This document shows, piece by piece, positions 24,949 to 36,632 of a DNA stretch of 64,000 nt. A model generated the notes under the pieces. It had not been told where the DNA came from, ran no database searches, and was given only the letters and a program-made list of their open reading frames with translations. How positions within the stretch are numbered: the stretch's first letter is position 1; each line of letters starts with the position of its first letter. The position numbers were made by a program, and so were the translations under genes. The DNA comes from Scylla paramamosain (taxonomy: Eukaryota > Arthropoda > Malacostraca > Decapoda > Portunidae): positions 5,762,427-5,826,426 of the forward strand of contig NC_087181.1 in the NCBI RefSeq assembly GCF_035594125.1, given 5' to 3'.

Positions 24949-24988
<40 letters not shown>

Positions 24989-25588
24989 CAAGATACCCTG
25001 ACCCCAGAACAGCATATAAGTGAGATATCTGGCTTGACGTACAGGATGTTAACAAATATTAGGGTGGCATTTCATTACATGGATAAGACTATTATGAAAA
25101 AATTATAGCCACTATGCTATGTCCCAGGCTAGAATATACAGCAGTGGTGTGGTCTTTGCATGTGAAGAAAGACATAAAGAATTTGGAAAGAATTCAGAGG
25201 GCAGCTACAAGGATGGTACTGGAGCTGAAAGACCTAACATATGAAGAGAGGTTAAAGGAAATGGGACTGTCAACTTTGCAAGTTAGAAGTGAAAGAGGAG
25301 ATCTAATAATGTACAAAATAGTTAACCACACTAAGAAGATAGATAAGCAGGACTTGGTGTTGCTGGAAGATGATGAAGCACCCAAAGAAGATCAGGATTA
25401 GTCAGTGTCTGAGGGACATCAAGAAGTACAATTTTCCACATAGAACTGTGGATATCTAGAATGGTCTAAATGAGGAGGTTGTTTACAGCACCTAACATGC
25501 AGAAATTTATGGAAATTCTGGATAAATATAGATATGGAGACAGGACACTATCAGCCCTGCTTGAACCCTGTATTATACAACTAGGTAA

Positions 25589-25590
<2 letters not shown>
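21786..25590 (+). mobile_element. LINE family A copy A2: near-full-length CR1-like element
   Basis: This copy keeps a coiled-coil ORF1, an APE-type endonuclease, a reverse transcriptase and a 3' tail, in that order, over about 3.8 kb. Many frameshifts and stops make it inactive. A ~36-base poly-T tract sits inside the RT at about 24953-24988, interrupting the DLG block. The 3' end is ACTAGGTAAATACA followed by (AC)n at 25590-25625. The next copy (A3) starts immediately after that tract in the same orientation. Confidence 0.85.
22740..25500 (+). pseudogene. ORF2 of LINE copy A2 (APE endonuclease + reverse transcriptase)
   Basis: The endonuclease is visible as LRVMYTNID (near 22755), DVLCLTET, ILLVGDFNCKNVSWEEM (near 23145-23195), EEPSMLDLVFTK and GKSDHV (near 23385-23400). 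The RT begins with VRKAMGPDGVSGWTLKECRK (near 24075), REWKRAIIVPIHKGG, LNYRPVSLTSVVGKICE and NSQFGFRIGRSC. It continues with [22 protein letters not shown] (one-base frameshift at about 24485), SGVPQGSVLAPIMYQIYISDM and the catalytic FADDAK box (near 24735-24750). After the poly-T interruption come MLCPRLEYTAVVWS, RIQRAATRMVLELKDLTYEER and RSERGDLIM. The blocks and catalytic Asp pair are recognisable but the frame is broken in at least six places. Confidence 0.85.

Positions 25591-25625
<35 letters not shown>
25590..25625 (+). repeat. (AC)n tract between head-to-tail LINE copies A2 and A3
   Basis: About 17 AC units lie directly after the ACTAGGTAAATACA tail of A2 and directly before the 5' end of A3. 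Confidence 0.95.
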
Positions 25626-25631
<6 letters not shown>

Positions 25632-25832
25632 GGTGGCAGAGCTGACAGGACGTGTTTCCTAGTGCTCTACATATAGAAGGAAGGAATAACACAGATCACT
25701 CATGGTGGAACAAGTTTATGATATGAAGACCCAGGAATACCTAGGTGGTAAATAGGGAGGGGAGAAATAGTACATGAGTATAGTTATCCTGTCTCCAGGA
25801 GAGTTTGGTTGGTTTGTTTACACTTTGGACAA

Positions 25833-26660
25833 AATGGCATAGGGCGACATCCCAAAAGAATGGGAGTCCTTTGAAGGTTTTACTGGTGAAGAAAGATAAC
25901 TATATTATAGATTGCAGTATAGAAAAATTTTATATATGGAAAAATTGATGGACAAGTTAGTGAAGAGAATAAAGACATTGGAGGGACACCAAAAGGTGAC
26001 AGGTGAGGAATTGGTGATTATTATGGCAAAGCTGATGGAGATGGAAAATAAAAATGAGAAGTTAAAGGTGGAAAATGACTGTTTAAGGAAACAAATAAAG
26101 GAAAAAGTAGAAACTGTTCTGAAAGAAAATGAGGAAATGAAGGCAAGTGTAAAGGATGTGGAAATGAGACAAAATAAGTGGTTAAATGAATTTATATTTG
26201 AAGAAGAAACACTAAAGAAAATAATAAAACAACAAGAAAATGAGAAACAAAATCTGACAGAAAGTGGTAAGAGAAAAAGTTAGTGAGACACTGTAGAAAA
26301 ATATAAACAAGTAATTGTATTTGGATTAAAGGAAAAGAAAATAGTAAGCAGAATTAAAAGAGAGGAAAAGGAAAAGAACCTGTTGAATAAGTTACTGAAG
26401 AAAGTGACAGGTGAAGACAGTCAGGTATTAAAGTAAGTGGAAGAGTCCATAGAATTGGGATACATGAAGAAGAAAAAAATGAGACCCATAAGAATAAGGT
26501 TTGCAACACAGGTACAAGCAGAGGAAGTAATTAATGGGTCTTGGAGATTGCCTGGAGATGAAGAATATAAGAATGTATGGATAAACAGGGATATGGATGA
26601 GACTGAAAGGTTGAAGCAAAAGGAGCTGGTAAATGAGGCTAAACAAAAAAAAAAAAAAAA
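25833..26660 (+). pseudogene. ORF1 of LINE copy A3
   Basis: The start is near 25833 (ATGGCATAG, with a stop at codon 3). An open coiled-coil frame runs 25912-26283, with MDKLVKRIKTLEGHQK, LEMENKNEKLKVENDCL-type heptads and KEKVETVLKENEEMKA. After a frameshift come VIVFGLKEKK and EEKNLLNKLLKKVTGEDSQV. The C-terminal part (26437-26660) has MRPIRIRFATQVQAEEVING and EEYKNVWINRDMDETERLKQ. Copy A6 carries the same protein at higher integrity. The layout of coiled coil, an RRM-like VIVFGL strand and a C-terminal domain is known for LINE ORF1 proteins; the family assignment is inference. Confidence 0.72.
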
Positions 26661-26719
26661 AGAATGGAGGTGGAGAAGTCTTCTGAAGAGTAAGAGATAT
26701 AAGGATAAAGAAATGGTAC

Positions 26720-28480
26720 ATCAAGCTGTAAGTAAGGTATGTTATACTAATGTAAATGGATTAATGTCAACAAAGATGGAATTAAATGAGTTATTAAACA
26801 GAACCACACCAGATGTTGCTGTATTATGTGAGACAAAATGGAAAAATGAATGGGGAACTTCTGACATTGGTGATAATAAATATGATTTATGGATGAAAAA
26901 TAGAAGTGACAAGGGAGGAGGTGGAGTGACAATTCTGATAAAAAAAAATGTGGCAAAGTGGAGAAGGTAATAAAAGTGAAGACATGTCTGAAGTTCTACA
27001 AGTCATGATTAGAAGTGGAAATGGAAGGATAATGAATTATGTAAGAGTGCATGTGCCACCTATGACCAATGCTTGGCAAAAAGAAGAGCAAGAAGAGATG
27101 TTGGTAGATGTGTTGAAAGGTCTTGAAAAAATAGTGAAGGAAAGTAGTGATATAGTTATTGTTGGTGATTTTAATTGTAAGGAGATAAATTGGGAGACAT
27201 TGACAACTACTGGAAGCGAGAGCTCATGGAGTAATAGACTGTTAAACTAGGCGGCGAAAAACTTGATGATTCAATGGGTTGATTGTGATACCAGATTTAG
27301 TGGAAGAGATAAACCATCAAGACTTGATTTAGTGTTTACCAAGGACATGGAAATTATTGAAACTATACACTATGATAGCCCCCTAGGTAAAAGTGATCAT
27401 GTGTTGATGGAATTTAATCTGAAAAATGAAAATGTAATCATTGATGAAAATTATAAGGTGAAAAGATTTAAATATAGTAAAGCTGATTTTCAAAAATAAA
27501 AAAAAAATAATTTGCTGCCATGGACTGGAAAGACTCCGAAGATGCAGATGTTCAGAAAAAATGGGATGAATTTATAAGGATGTATAACTCTTGGGGGCTG
27601 TTTAGCCCCCGTAATGTTTCTGGCGTATGTCAACAATATGGTGGATGAGGTTGACAGTTATATAAATATGTTTGCAGACGATGCAAAATTATTGAAAAGA
27701 GTGGAAAACAATATGAATTGTGAAATATTACAGAAAGATCTAAATAAGATATATAAATGAAGTAAGAAATGGGAAATGGAATTTAATGCAAAGAAATGCA
27801 AGGTGATGGAATTAGGAAAAAGCAAAAGAAGATTGACAAGGTCCTACACTATGGGAGAAGTGGAAATTAAGAAAACCAAAGAAAAAAAAGACTTGGGAAT
27901 TACAATAAGTGATAATTTATCGCCAGAAAAACATGTAAACAACATGTTGGGGAAACCTATGAGTTACTAAGAAAGATGAAAGGGGGCAAGTGCTTACATG
28001 GATGAAGAGATGATGAAAAAGTTGATGGAATATGTGATTCAACCAAAACTGTTTGGTCACCCCATGATAAAAAGGAAATAAGGAAAACAGAAAGGATCCA
28101 GAGAGCTGCAACCAAACTGGTACCAAGTTTGAGAGATTTAACCAATGAAGAAAGATTAAGGAGATTGAAGCTTCCATCATTACAAGAGAGAAGAGAAAGA
28201 GGGGACCTGATTGCTATATACAGAGCTTTAAAGGGTAAGGATCAAGTTGACAAAGAAGACTTATTTGTGTGGGACTCAAGAGATACAAGAGGACATGGAG
28301 TGAAATTGAGGAAAACAGCAAGTAGAAGAGATGTCAAGAAATGTGGTTTCCCAAATAGAAGCATAGAAATATGGAACAACTTAGATGAAACAGTGGTACA
28401 AGCAACAAATATTCGTTAATTTAAAGTTAAGCTGGATGCTTATAGATATGGAGACAGGACAGCATGAGCATAGCTCTTTT
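26720..28480 (+). pseudogene. ORF2 of LINE copy A3 (endonuclease complete, RT deleted in part)
   Basis: Endonuclease motifs are VCYTNVNGLM (near 26740), VAVLCETKW, DKGGGGVTILIKK, VIVGDFNCKEINWETL (near 27155-27200), SRLDLVFTKD and GKSDHVLMEF (near 27385-27415). The RT re-enters after the deletion with LAPVMFLAYVNNM, the FADDAK box near 27675 and MEFNAKKCKVMELGKSKRR. It continues with KEKKDLGITISDNLSPEKHV, LVPSLRDLTNEERLRRLKLP and RRERGDLIAIYRALKG. The end is SRDTRGHGVKLRKTASRRDVKK and SIEIWNNLDETVVQATNI (near 28360-28410). Frameshifts occur near 26965, 27245 and 27960. Confidence 0.85.
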
Positions 28481-28523
28481 CCTGTAAAACACAAATAGGT
28501 AGTAAATACAACTAGGTAAATAG

Positions 28524-31221
28524 TTAGTTAGTTGTTTATTGACAAAAGAATCCTTTTACAAAATAAACGAAGAACAAATAATTGTACAAGTACTTTTGTC
28601 CATGAAAAGTAACAAACATGCATTTGATGTAGAGGTGATTCTTACATATTATACGTATATACTCAGTACTTCAAAAATATAGCTACACACTTCCTGTATA
28701 TAGATATTCTCTTCCATTATGTCATTTATATCGCCAAATCTGAGCATTTGATAACTATTACACAAATCAGCAGTCAATGTGCACTCTAACAACACATGTT
28801 TTTCGGTTTGAACATGAACACCGTCGCACAAACATACTCTCTGCTCAGTTGGCGTTCGACTCCACCTGCCTGTTTCAATTCTTAGATTGTGTGACATTAA
28901 TCTCAGTCTTGTGAATGCCTCTCGCTGGTAATCGGGCACATACTTATCAGTCTTATAAATATTGTGAACTGTCAGTGTCGGGTTAAAGTCATTCACATAT
29001 GTCCGGATCTTAGTGGCACTGTTCGGTGTGTTCCTCAAAATATTTCTCAATTTTTCCATGGGGTCATTATCTGATATCAGGGATATTTCTCTATTAAGGA
29101 ATCTATATCCAGGTGTGTTTTCTCTCCTGCAAAGGTCATACACAATATAAAAAGGTTGTTCCATATCTATGACCTCCAACTTAGGTTTTAAGAAGTTTTT
29201 CCTCCTTCGCTTTACTAATTCTATTACAGGTAAAATGCCGCTTTCAACCATACATAAATTTATGCTGGTATTTTTTCTCAAACCTAATAAACACTTTACT
29301 AAACTGTTGTATTGTCTTTCTAAGTTCTTAGTCTTGTTTGTCAGCCACGACTCACAACTGTACAGTAAGGCTGACGTCACGGCAGCATCAAAAACCTTTT
29401 TCTTCAATATAAATGGCATTAATGTATTTGCTGCACAAAAAATAGAAAATTTGTTCAGTGTCGCTTCACTCATTGTTTGGTGCATGTTAATTACATCGTC
29501 CATTCTGGCAGTGTCTGTGAACCAGGCACCGAGGTACAAGTACCTGGCAGCATAGTTCACTACCACCTCACCCACCTTTAAGTCATGTTTGTCTCTATCA
29601 TCACCGTTTACCACAAAAAATTTTGTTTTCTTCTCATTGATAAGCATTCCGTATTCACTACAATAACGTAACACGATGTTCATTTTCTTTTCACACATTT
29701 CTCTACTTGTTGCAACGATCACTGCATCATCCATTAACAGCATTGTATGTAAACTTCCTAAGAAATCGTCTGCTGCTATTTCGTTTTTCAGCATCTTTAC
29801 CATATGGTCAATATACAAAGTAAAAAGCAGACAACTGGTCGGGGCCCTTGACGAACACCAACAGATGATTCAATGATTGCAGATTTCATAATATTTCTAG
29901 TACAGGTATACATAGCTTTAATGGCTCTAATCATTACCTTACCACATCCACGCTCTTTTAAAGCATCTATGAGTTTTCCTCTGGGGACCCGATCGTATGC
30001 ATTACTAAAATCTATAAACAGGACATACAGTTTTCTCTTCTTGTACATAACATAGTCACAGAGTAACCTCAAAGCAATAATCTGTTCAACACAGCCTCTC
30101 TGTTTTTGTGCTCCCGCTTGACACTTGTCGATGTTCCACCATAATTTCAATCTATTCAATATCATAGTGTCATAAACTTTAGCTAGGTTATCCATTATAG
30201 TGATTCCTCTATAATTACCACAAATCATACGATTACCTGACTTAAATAATACAATTAGCTTGTTGTAACACCATAACAGGGGGTAACATATTTGAGTGAA
30301 CACTACATTAAACACATTCAAGATAAATAACTTCCATGTTACATCAAACACCTTAATCATGGCCTGGGATAATCCTATATAACTTTTGTTCTTCGTAACA
30401 TTCAGTGCATCGTCAAGTTCAGTCATAGAAAAAGGATCGTCTAAAATTGGTATATATGGCATATTTTCCAAATCATCAACATGTAACACACTATCGGCAA
30501 TCGGTTGCTCACTAGATGGATTCAGTAACTTTTCAAAATGTTCTTGAAAATTAAGTTCTGAAGGCTTTTCCATATCCTCATATTGTAGTTTTCCTTTCCA
30601 ATTAATTGACTTCCAAATCGTCTTACAGTCATTTTCATCAAGCAATCTTTTCCACCTCTGTTGAGTTTCATCCCACGCCTGAGTGCGACCCAAACCCCGC
30701 ACCGTATGTCTCCGTGCGCACTCCATAATGGTGGAGAATCCTGCTTCTAACACTGCTTCTATATCCTCAGTTGTGTTCACTTGTGGCGCAGCAAGGCTAT
30801 GTAATTCATTTGCCATGCTCTCTAAATTCACTTTCTTGTGACATACACTCTTACGTAGTTTATGCTGTGACTGATGGTAGCATGAGTTATCCAAGTCTAC
30901 TGACCTAGCTAACAGTTCTCTGGCTGGCGCACACACTCCACTGTCTAGGTTCAAAGTAACACTCAGAGGTGCATGGTCTGATCTTCCTATCTCTTGATTC
31001 ACTACAAGTCCTTCAATCAAATCTACAGCATTTTCCTTTACTAAACACAAATCAATCTCGGAAATCCACCCATCCTTTCGTCTAAATGACAAACCACCTC
31101 CTACAACCTTATTACCTGTTTTTAAGTGGTTAACAATCACCATTTTATTATTGTTGCACACATTCACAAGTATTTTGCCATGGTCATTCTTAGTTATGTC
31201 TTTCACCTCTCGGTATTCATA
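28524..31221 (-). pseudogene. APE-type LINE of a different clade, antisense, 5'-truncated
   Basis: On the minus strand the frame 31236-29797 carries the end of an APE endonuclease (EIDLCLVKENAVDLIEGL, GRSDHAPLSV). The RT follows with KLIVLFKSGNRMICGNYRGI, KCQAGAQKQRGCVEQI, YVLFIDFSNAYDRVPRGKL and GVRQG. A one-base frameshift near 29845 moves to the frame 29818-28649 with YIDHMVKMLK, the catalytic LMDDAV box, LINEKKTKFFVV, TSALLYSCESWLTNK and a Cys/His cluster (RVCLCDGVHVQTEKHVLLEC). The protein is otherwise long and open (479 and 389 codons), so this copy is fairly young. The 3' tail is short AACT repeats next to AATAAA (near 28532-28545). The 5' end is cut at a (GT)n tract. The FIDFSNAYDRVPR form is unlike CR1; I leave the clade open. 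Confidence 0.85.
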
Positions 31222-31241
31222 CACACACACACACACACACT
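31221..31241 (+). repeat. Short (AC)n between the antisense LINE and LINE copy A4
   Basis: Ten AC units form the 5' boundary of the antisense LINE. The family A copy A4 lies on the other side, with its own start less clear. Confidence 0.85.
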
Positions 31242-32760
31242 CAATAGATGTGTGAGGATAACAACAGATGCTGCTGCTAATATCCTGCTGTTTACATCAC
31301 TGAGAGCTGTCCTTGGTGGTGGGAGTCACACTAGTGTTACTTGCTGCTGTCCTGTCTCCAAAAAAGTTTTAGGGAAAGTGTGATGACTGCCATAATGAGC
31401 AGGGAACCTCAGCCCCTACACCTCCAACGGGGACTGTTCTGAAGGAAAGACTGGAATTTTTCTGGTTTTGGTGGGGATGAGAGAAGAACTGGAGAGAGCT
31501 TGTTGGGAAGAAGTTTTATTGAGCTGGAGAGTGAAATGCGAGAGATGTAAGTAAGGATGGAAAATATGGAAAGAATGGTTGAAATTTTGATTACTGAGAA
31601 GGGAGTTTAGAAAGGTGTGTATGATGATTTACACACAAAATTAGCACTATATGAGAAAAAAACAATGGAGCATGAAGACAAGGTTGATGAGTTAAATGTA
31701 AAGCAGGGAATTTGGAAGAAGGAATAGAAGGAAAAGAAGATCAACTTTAGGAGGATTGTGGAAGAGCAAACTAAGGTAAATGTCAGCATACCAACAGAAA
31801 AGGTTGCTAAAGTGATCAAGCAGAGAGAAAACTTGGTGAGAGACACAGTAGATAGGAAAAAGACTGTAGTGGTATTTGCTTTAAAGGAGGAGTGTGTACC
31901 ACAGAGGCAAGAAAGGGTAAAGAAGGAAAAGAGGTGAGTGGATAAAATGGTGAAAACAATACAAGAAGACAAGGAGCTGGCAGAAGAGATTGAAGAAATT
32001 TGAAGATTGGGCAGATATGTTGAGGGTAGACAGCATCCCACTAAAATAAGGTTTAGATTACAAGCAGCAGCTGAAGAAATAATAGGCAAAGCTTGGAAAT
32101 TGGCCAGAGTTGAAGAGTACATACAAATATGGATAAAAAAGATAAGACCAGAGAAGAGAGAGCCACTATAAATGAATTAAGAAGAGAAACAAATGAAAAA
32201 AAAAAATAAGAAAGATTAGGAGTGGAGAAGAAGAGGTTCTGTTGGAGGGCCATAGACATGAGGGTGAGAAAGTGGTACAGGAGAGAGGACAATGCAGAGG
32301 GGGAGGATTAAAAGTGGCACATGCAAACATAACTGGTTTGATGTCAGCAGTGTTGGAAGTAAAGATTGTTTAAAAGAATATCATGGGTATCATGGATATC
32401 ATGGGAAATGTTGAAACAAAACTGGTGAATGATGTGGATATTTTAAATATTAGAGATGGAAAATACAACCTCTGGATGAGAAATAGAAAAAGTAAGGAGG
32501 GGGGAGATGTGATGCCCCTAGTTGGAAAAGATTTGATGGTGGAGTCTAGTCTACTACATGTGGAGAGGGGGAGCCAGAAATAATGAAAGTAAGCTTAAAA
32601 AGAAATCTGGGAAGATGCCACATACTGTAGTGACTTATATTCCCCCTTATTCCAACTCTTGGGGAGAGAGAGAATACAAGAGAATACTGGAAGATACAAG
32701 GGCATGTTTATCCAAGTTGCTTGAAGAAAATTAAAATGTACTAGTGATGGAAGACTTTAA

Positions 32761-33413
32761 CCCCCTAAAGAACTGAGGACGTTGATCATCATCCTGCCGC
32801 TATAGGACTGGAGACATTGAATGATGTCTTTGCTAAAATAAAGCCAAATTATGCCATTTTCTGCCCAATTTGCTAGCCCGGGCTATGACTACACTGATTT
32901 CAAGTCAGACAGCAAGGGTTATCAGTCTACAGCTAGGCTCCGTCATGGCCAGGAATGTGATTCCAGGGCATCTGATTCAGCTCACTTGCTGAATTTCCCT
33001 ACCTTCACTCCCCACGCTCATACCATGCTGACCACACTATCAGCTATTGTAATGCACGGGGACAGAGAAAATACCCAGGTAGGGGGTGTATGGAAAATGT
33101 AGAGCACCTGTTTTCTTTTTCCCCTAGCCACAGCCGGGGCAAGCCAATCAGACAAGTGGGCTGAGCCACACTCAGTGTACACTGACACCACCTCATTCAA
33201 CTCATGATATCTCCGTAACCATGGCACTAACAGACTTCCAGATGAGGCCATTCGAAAGAGTTGATTGTGGGGAGAGTACAGTTTTCATTCACTTGTTCAT
33301 TGTAGTTTAAGAGAAATAAGCATGTAAAAACAGGCTATTTTACATGTTTTAAGTTCAAGCTGTGGTCCTGGTGGTCAGTCAAATTTCCTCCACCCCCCTC
33401 AGGTCTTTAGGCA
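32761..33413. mobile_element. piggyBac-like MITE with TTAA target duplication
   Basis: The 653-bp element is flanked by TTAA at 32757-32760 and 33414-33417. The left end reads CCCCCTAAAGAACTGAGG; the right end, reverse-complemented, reads TGCCTAAAGACCTGAGG. The ends therefore share a 15-base inverted repeat with one mismatch. Removing the element with one TTAA leaves GACTTTAATTGTAAAGAG, which encodes the DFNCKE endonuclease motif seen intact in the other LINE copies. That confirms the boundaries. No transposase is encoded; a C/G-rich interior is present. The ends differ from those of the piggyBac element at 43.7 kb, so that element is not its obvious parent. Confidence 0.9.
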
Positions 33414-34908
33414 TTAATTGTAAAGAGGTATCTTGGGAAAGTTGGACCACAGAAAGTAGCAAGTCATCATGGAGGAACAAATTACAGGAGTTGGCTATTG
33501 CAAATATTCTTGCGTAGTGGATTAAAGAAGACACGAGATTCAGAGAAAATGACACCATCAAGACTCAGTCAAATTTTACCAAGGAACAAGTCATAGTAGA
33601 GGATTTAAAACACAAAAACCCAATAGGAAAAGGTGATTATGCATTGATTTAGTTCTTAGTAATGGATGAAAACATCAGTACAAGAAAAGAAGACCACAAG
33701 AGAGAATGGTTGAACTATAGTAAGACAAATTTTGGAGAAGTTATGAAGAATTTTGATGAAGTGGATTGGAACAAAGTATTTCAAACGGGCGACATAGAAG
33801 AAAAGTGGACCACCTTCCTGGATATTTATAATAAAGGAGTGGAGAAATGGGTCACTAAGAAATCAATGAAGAACATATTTAAGAAGAATTGGTATAATAA
33901 GAGATGTGCTAAAATTAGACTGGAGAGAGAAAAGCATGGAACAAGTGGAGGGAAAATAAAAATTTACTTGTAGACTAATTATATAAGAAATAGGAACGAA
34001 TATGTCAAAATACGCTGAGATGAGCTGAAGAATTACGAAAAGAATGTTGTGGATGAATGTAAAAATCTACCAAAACTGTTTTATAGATTTATCAATGGAA
34101 AATTGAAGATTAAAGAAGACATCAGCAGAGTAAAAAGTTGGAGAAGAAAACAGTCAGAGGCCCAGTAGAGATGGCAGAAGTGTTCAACAGATACTTCCAC
34201 TCAGTGTTTACTAAGGAAAATGATTTTAGGGAAGAAAAGATAACAATAGAAAATGAGAATAGTCTGAAAGAGGTAATAACATCATCATCAGAAGTAGAGA
34301 TTGTTGGAAGAGCTGGATGTAAGGAAAGCAATTGGACCTGATGGTGTGTTGAACTGGATTCTAAAGGAGTGCTGTTCACAACTAGCCAAAGTGATACACA
34401 ATATAATCAGTGCCACCCTGCTGGAAGGAAGAGTACCTAAAGATTGGAAATGGGTGGATATTACCCCAAATCACAAAACTGGAAGTAAAGAAGACAAATT
34501 AGATCATAGACCAGTATAGATCAAGTGTGGCATCATAGATTTATGAAAAGATCATCATCAAGAGCAGATAGGTGAAATACCTGGAAGACAACAATGTGAT
34601 AACAAAGAGACAATTCAGATTTAGAGAAGGATGATCTTGTGTAACAATTTGATAAGCTTCTTCTCAAAAGTAATGGACATAGTGCAAGAGACAGACAGAC
34701 GCGCTGACTGCATATACTTGGACCTAACAAAAGCATTTGATAAAGTACCATACAAAAGGCTAATATGGAAATTGAAAAATATAGGACTGGGAGGATCATT
34801 ATTAGAAATGGATGACTGACTTTTTGACAGACAGAGAAATGAGGACAGTAATCACAGTTGAAATGAGTTCTACAATTATCATTTGTAGCACCATTTATGT
34901 TTGCAATA

Positions 34909-35656
34909 CAGTAAAATCCCTCTTATCCGGCATCCACAGGACCACTGACATGCCGGATACTTGAATATAAGTGAAATTATGTCCACAATCACCACCCTAC
35001 ACTCACGCATCTTATCACAACAAAGATCAGCTGATCGCCGTGCCGTGCGTCGCCACCCACACTGCCACCTCACACTCACCTACACACAGTTGTAGCATTG
35101 GGCCTGTAATTGTGACTCCTTCTGATCTTTTCAAGCTGAATCACTCGTATAATACTTTGTCCATCATTTCACCACGATGATACTGCAGTGTGTGATGATT
35201 TTCCGCTGCCTTTGGGGTGTCAGTGACTTTCATGTAATCCCGCAACTTTTTCGTTTGGGATTTAATGTCATAAATAGTTGATGAGCCCACACCATATTCC
35301 GCCATTAGTTGCAGTCTGCTTTCACCTCTCTCTAATCATCAACAAATGTCTACCTTCTGCTTAAGTGTAAGCACAACATGCTTCCTCTTTTCTACAACTT
35401 TAGCATTATGAAGGCGTCAGGCGATAAACAGTGCACACGCAGGACTGAGTCACTGAGTAAACACAGTGCAGTGGGCCGCGGGTGGCGCAAAGCAGTGCGC
35501 TCTGGTGGCGAGGGGACAAAGTATGCCTCGCGTGGGAATTTTAATTGATTTTATGAGTACACACTGATTTTTTATTGATTTTAAGGCTCAGGGAAAAATG
35601 TGCCAGATACTTGAAGCTGCTGGATACTCAAATGCCGGATGAAAGGGATTTTACTG
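34909..35656. mobile_element. Tigger-derived non-autonomous element with TA target duplication
   Basis: The 748-bp insertion starts CAGTAAAATCCCTCTTATCC. It ends, reverse-complemented, CAGTAAAATCCCTTTCATCC, and is flanked by TA (34907-34908 and 35657-35658). This is the form of Tigger/pogo ends. On the minus strand near 35400-35200 it keeps an N-terminal helix-turn-helix fragment (KRKHVVLTLKQKVDIC, GESRLQLMAEYGVGSSTIYD) with stops, but no catalytic domain. It is thus a deletion derivative of a Tigger transposon. Removing it with one TA joins PFMFAI to YVND and restores the LINE RT frame. Confidence 0.92.
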
Positions 35657-36632
35657 TATATGTAAACGACATGACAAGAGGAGTGACAAGCTACATAAGC
35701 CTTTTTGCTGATGATGCTAAGATTATGAGAAAAGTAACAAATAAAAAGACTGTGAAAGTCTGAATCAAGACTTAATTAAGATAAATGAATGGTTGTTGAG
35801 ATGGAACATGGAGTTTAATGCCAAGAAATGCAGTGTGGTGAAGTTTGGAAAGAGTGCAAAAAGAACAGAAGACAACTACTATTTGGGAAATGAGAAAATT
35901 ACTTTAAGAACAGAAGAAAAATCTGGGATTAACCAATTCTAATAAACTGTTGTTTGCAGAGCATATTAACAAGATCACTGGAGAAACATATAATATGCTG
36001 AGAAACATCAAGATGGCACTCACCTTTATTGGTGAAGATATGATAAAAAAACTGATAACAATGATATGTCCAAGATTAGTGTGGTCACCAAGTATGAAGA
36101 AGGATATCAGAAAGCTAGAAAGAATTCAGAGAGCTGCAGCAAAAATCCCTACAAGCCTAAGAGGGTATAGTTATAGAGAGGTTGAAGAGATTGGGTCTGA
36201 CTACACTGGAAAAAATGAAAGAGGTGATTTAATAGCACTATATAGAATACTGGAAGGGATGGAAAAGTTGGACAAGGATGACCTTGTGATACCAGATACG
36301 AGAGGTACCAGAGGACATGGAAGAAAATTGAAAAGGAGTGTTTGCAGAACAGACATTAAGGAACATGGCTTTTCTCACAGAAGCATAGCAGTGTGGAATT
36401 AACTTATTGATGAGACTGTGTGTGCCAAGACAGTTCATAAATTTAAAGAAAATTTGGATAAGTCAGTATGGAGATGGGACAGCATGAATCTAGTGTGGCT
36501 CTTATCCTGTATCTCACAACTAGGTAAATACATATTTAATAGTGCATGGATTATTTAGGTATCATTTTGAAAGTTTAATCCAGATTTATCTGTGAATGTT
36601 TAAATATTAATAATTCTCTTCACATTTGCCAG

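Larger units (their letters stand above)
25626..28523 (+). mobile_element. LINE family A copy A3, internally deleted
   Basis: The 5' leader (GGCAGAGCTGACAGGACGTG, then ATCACTCATGGTGGAACAAG) matches the 5' end of copy A6 at 50.35 kb, so the 5' end appears complete. ORF1 and the endonuclease are followed by a deletion near 27590. This removes the fingers and first palm motifs of the RT, joining to LAPVMFLAYVNNM. The 3' end carries two copies of the GTAAATACA/ACTAGGTAAATA tail. An antisense LINE of another clade follows at 28524. Confidence 0.85.
31390..36532 (+). mobile_element. LINE family A copy A4, diverged and carrying two DNA-transposon insertions
   Basis: ORF1-like purine-rich sequence (31440-32290) is heavily broken, but VVVFALKEECV-like and RPEKREPL-like remnants are visible in shifted frames. 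The endonuclease is split at VLVMEDFN/CKE by a piggyBac-like MITE. The RT region includes EKKTVRGPVEMAEVFNRYFH (34138), VRKAIGPDGVLNWILKECC (34310) and CIYLDLTKAFDKVPYKRLIW (34708). It is then split at PFMFAI/YVND by a Tigger MITE. It resumes with FADDAKIMRK (35703), EFNAKKCSVVKFGKS, ERIQRAAAKIPTSLRGYS and TRGTRGHGRKLKRSVCRTDI. The 3' end has the family tail CAACTAGGTAAATACAT at about 36517-36533. It is older than A2 and A3, judging by the number of breaks. Confidence 0.85.

Noticed and set aside
27593..27610. Perfect hairpin GGGGGCT-GTTT-AGCCCCC at the deletion junction of LINE A3
   Set aside because: The bases correspond to the normal RT segment (QGAVLAP in related copies with one T lost), so the hairpin is probably coincidental.
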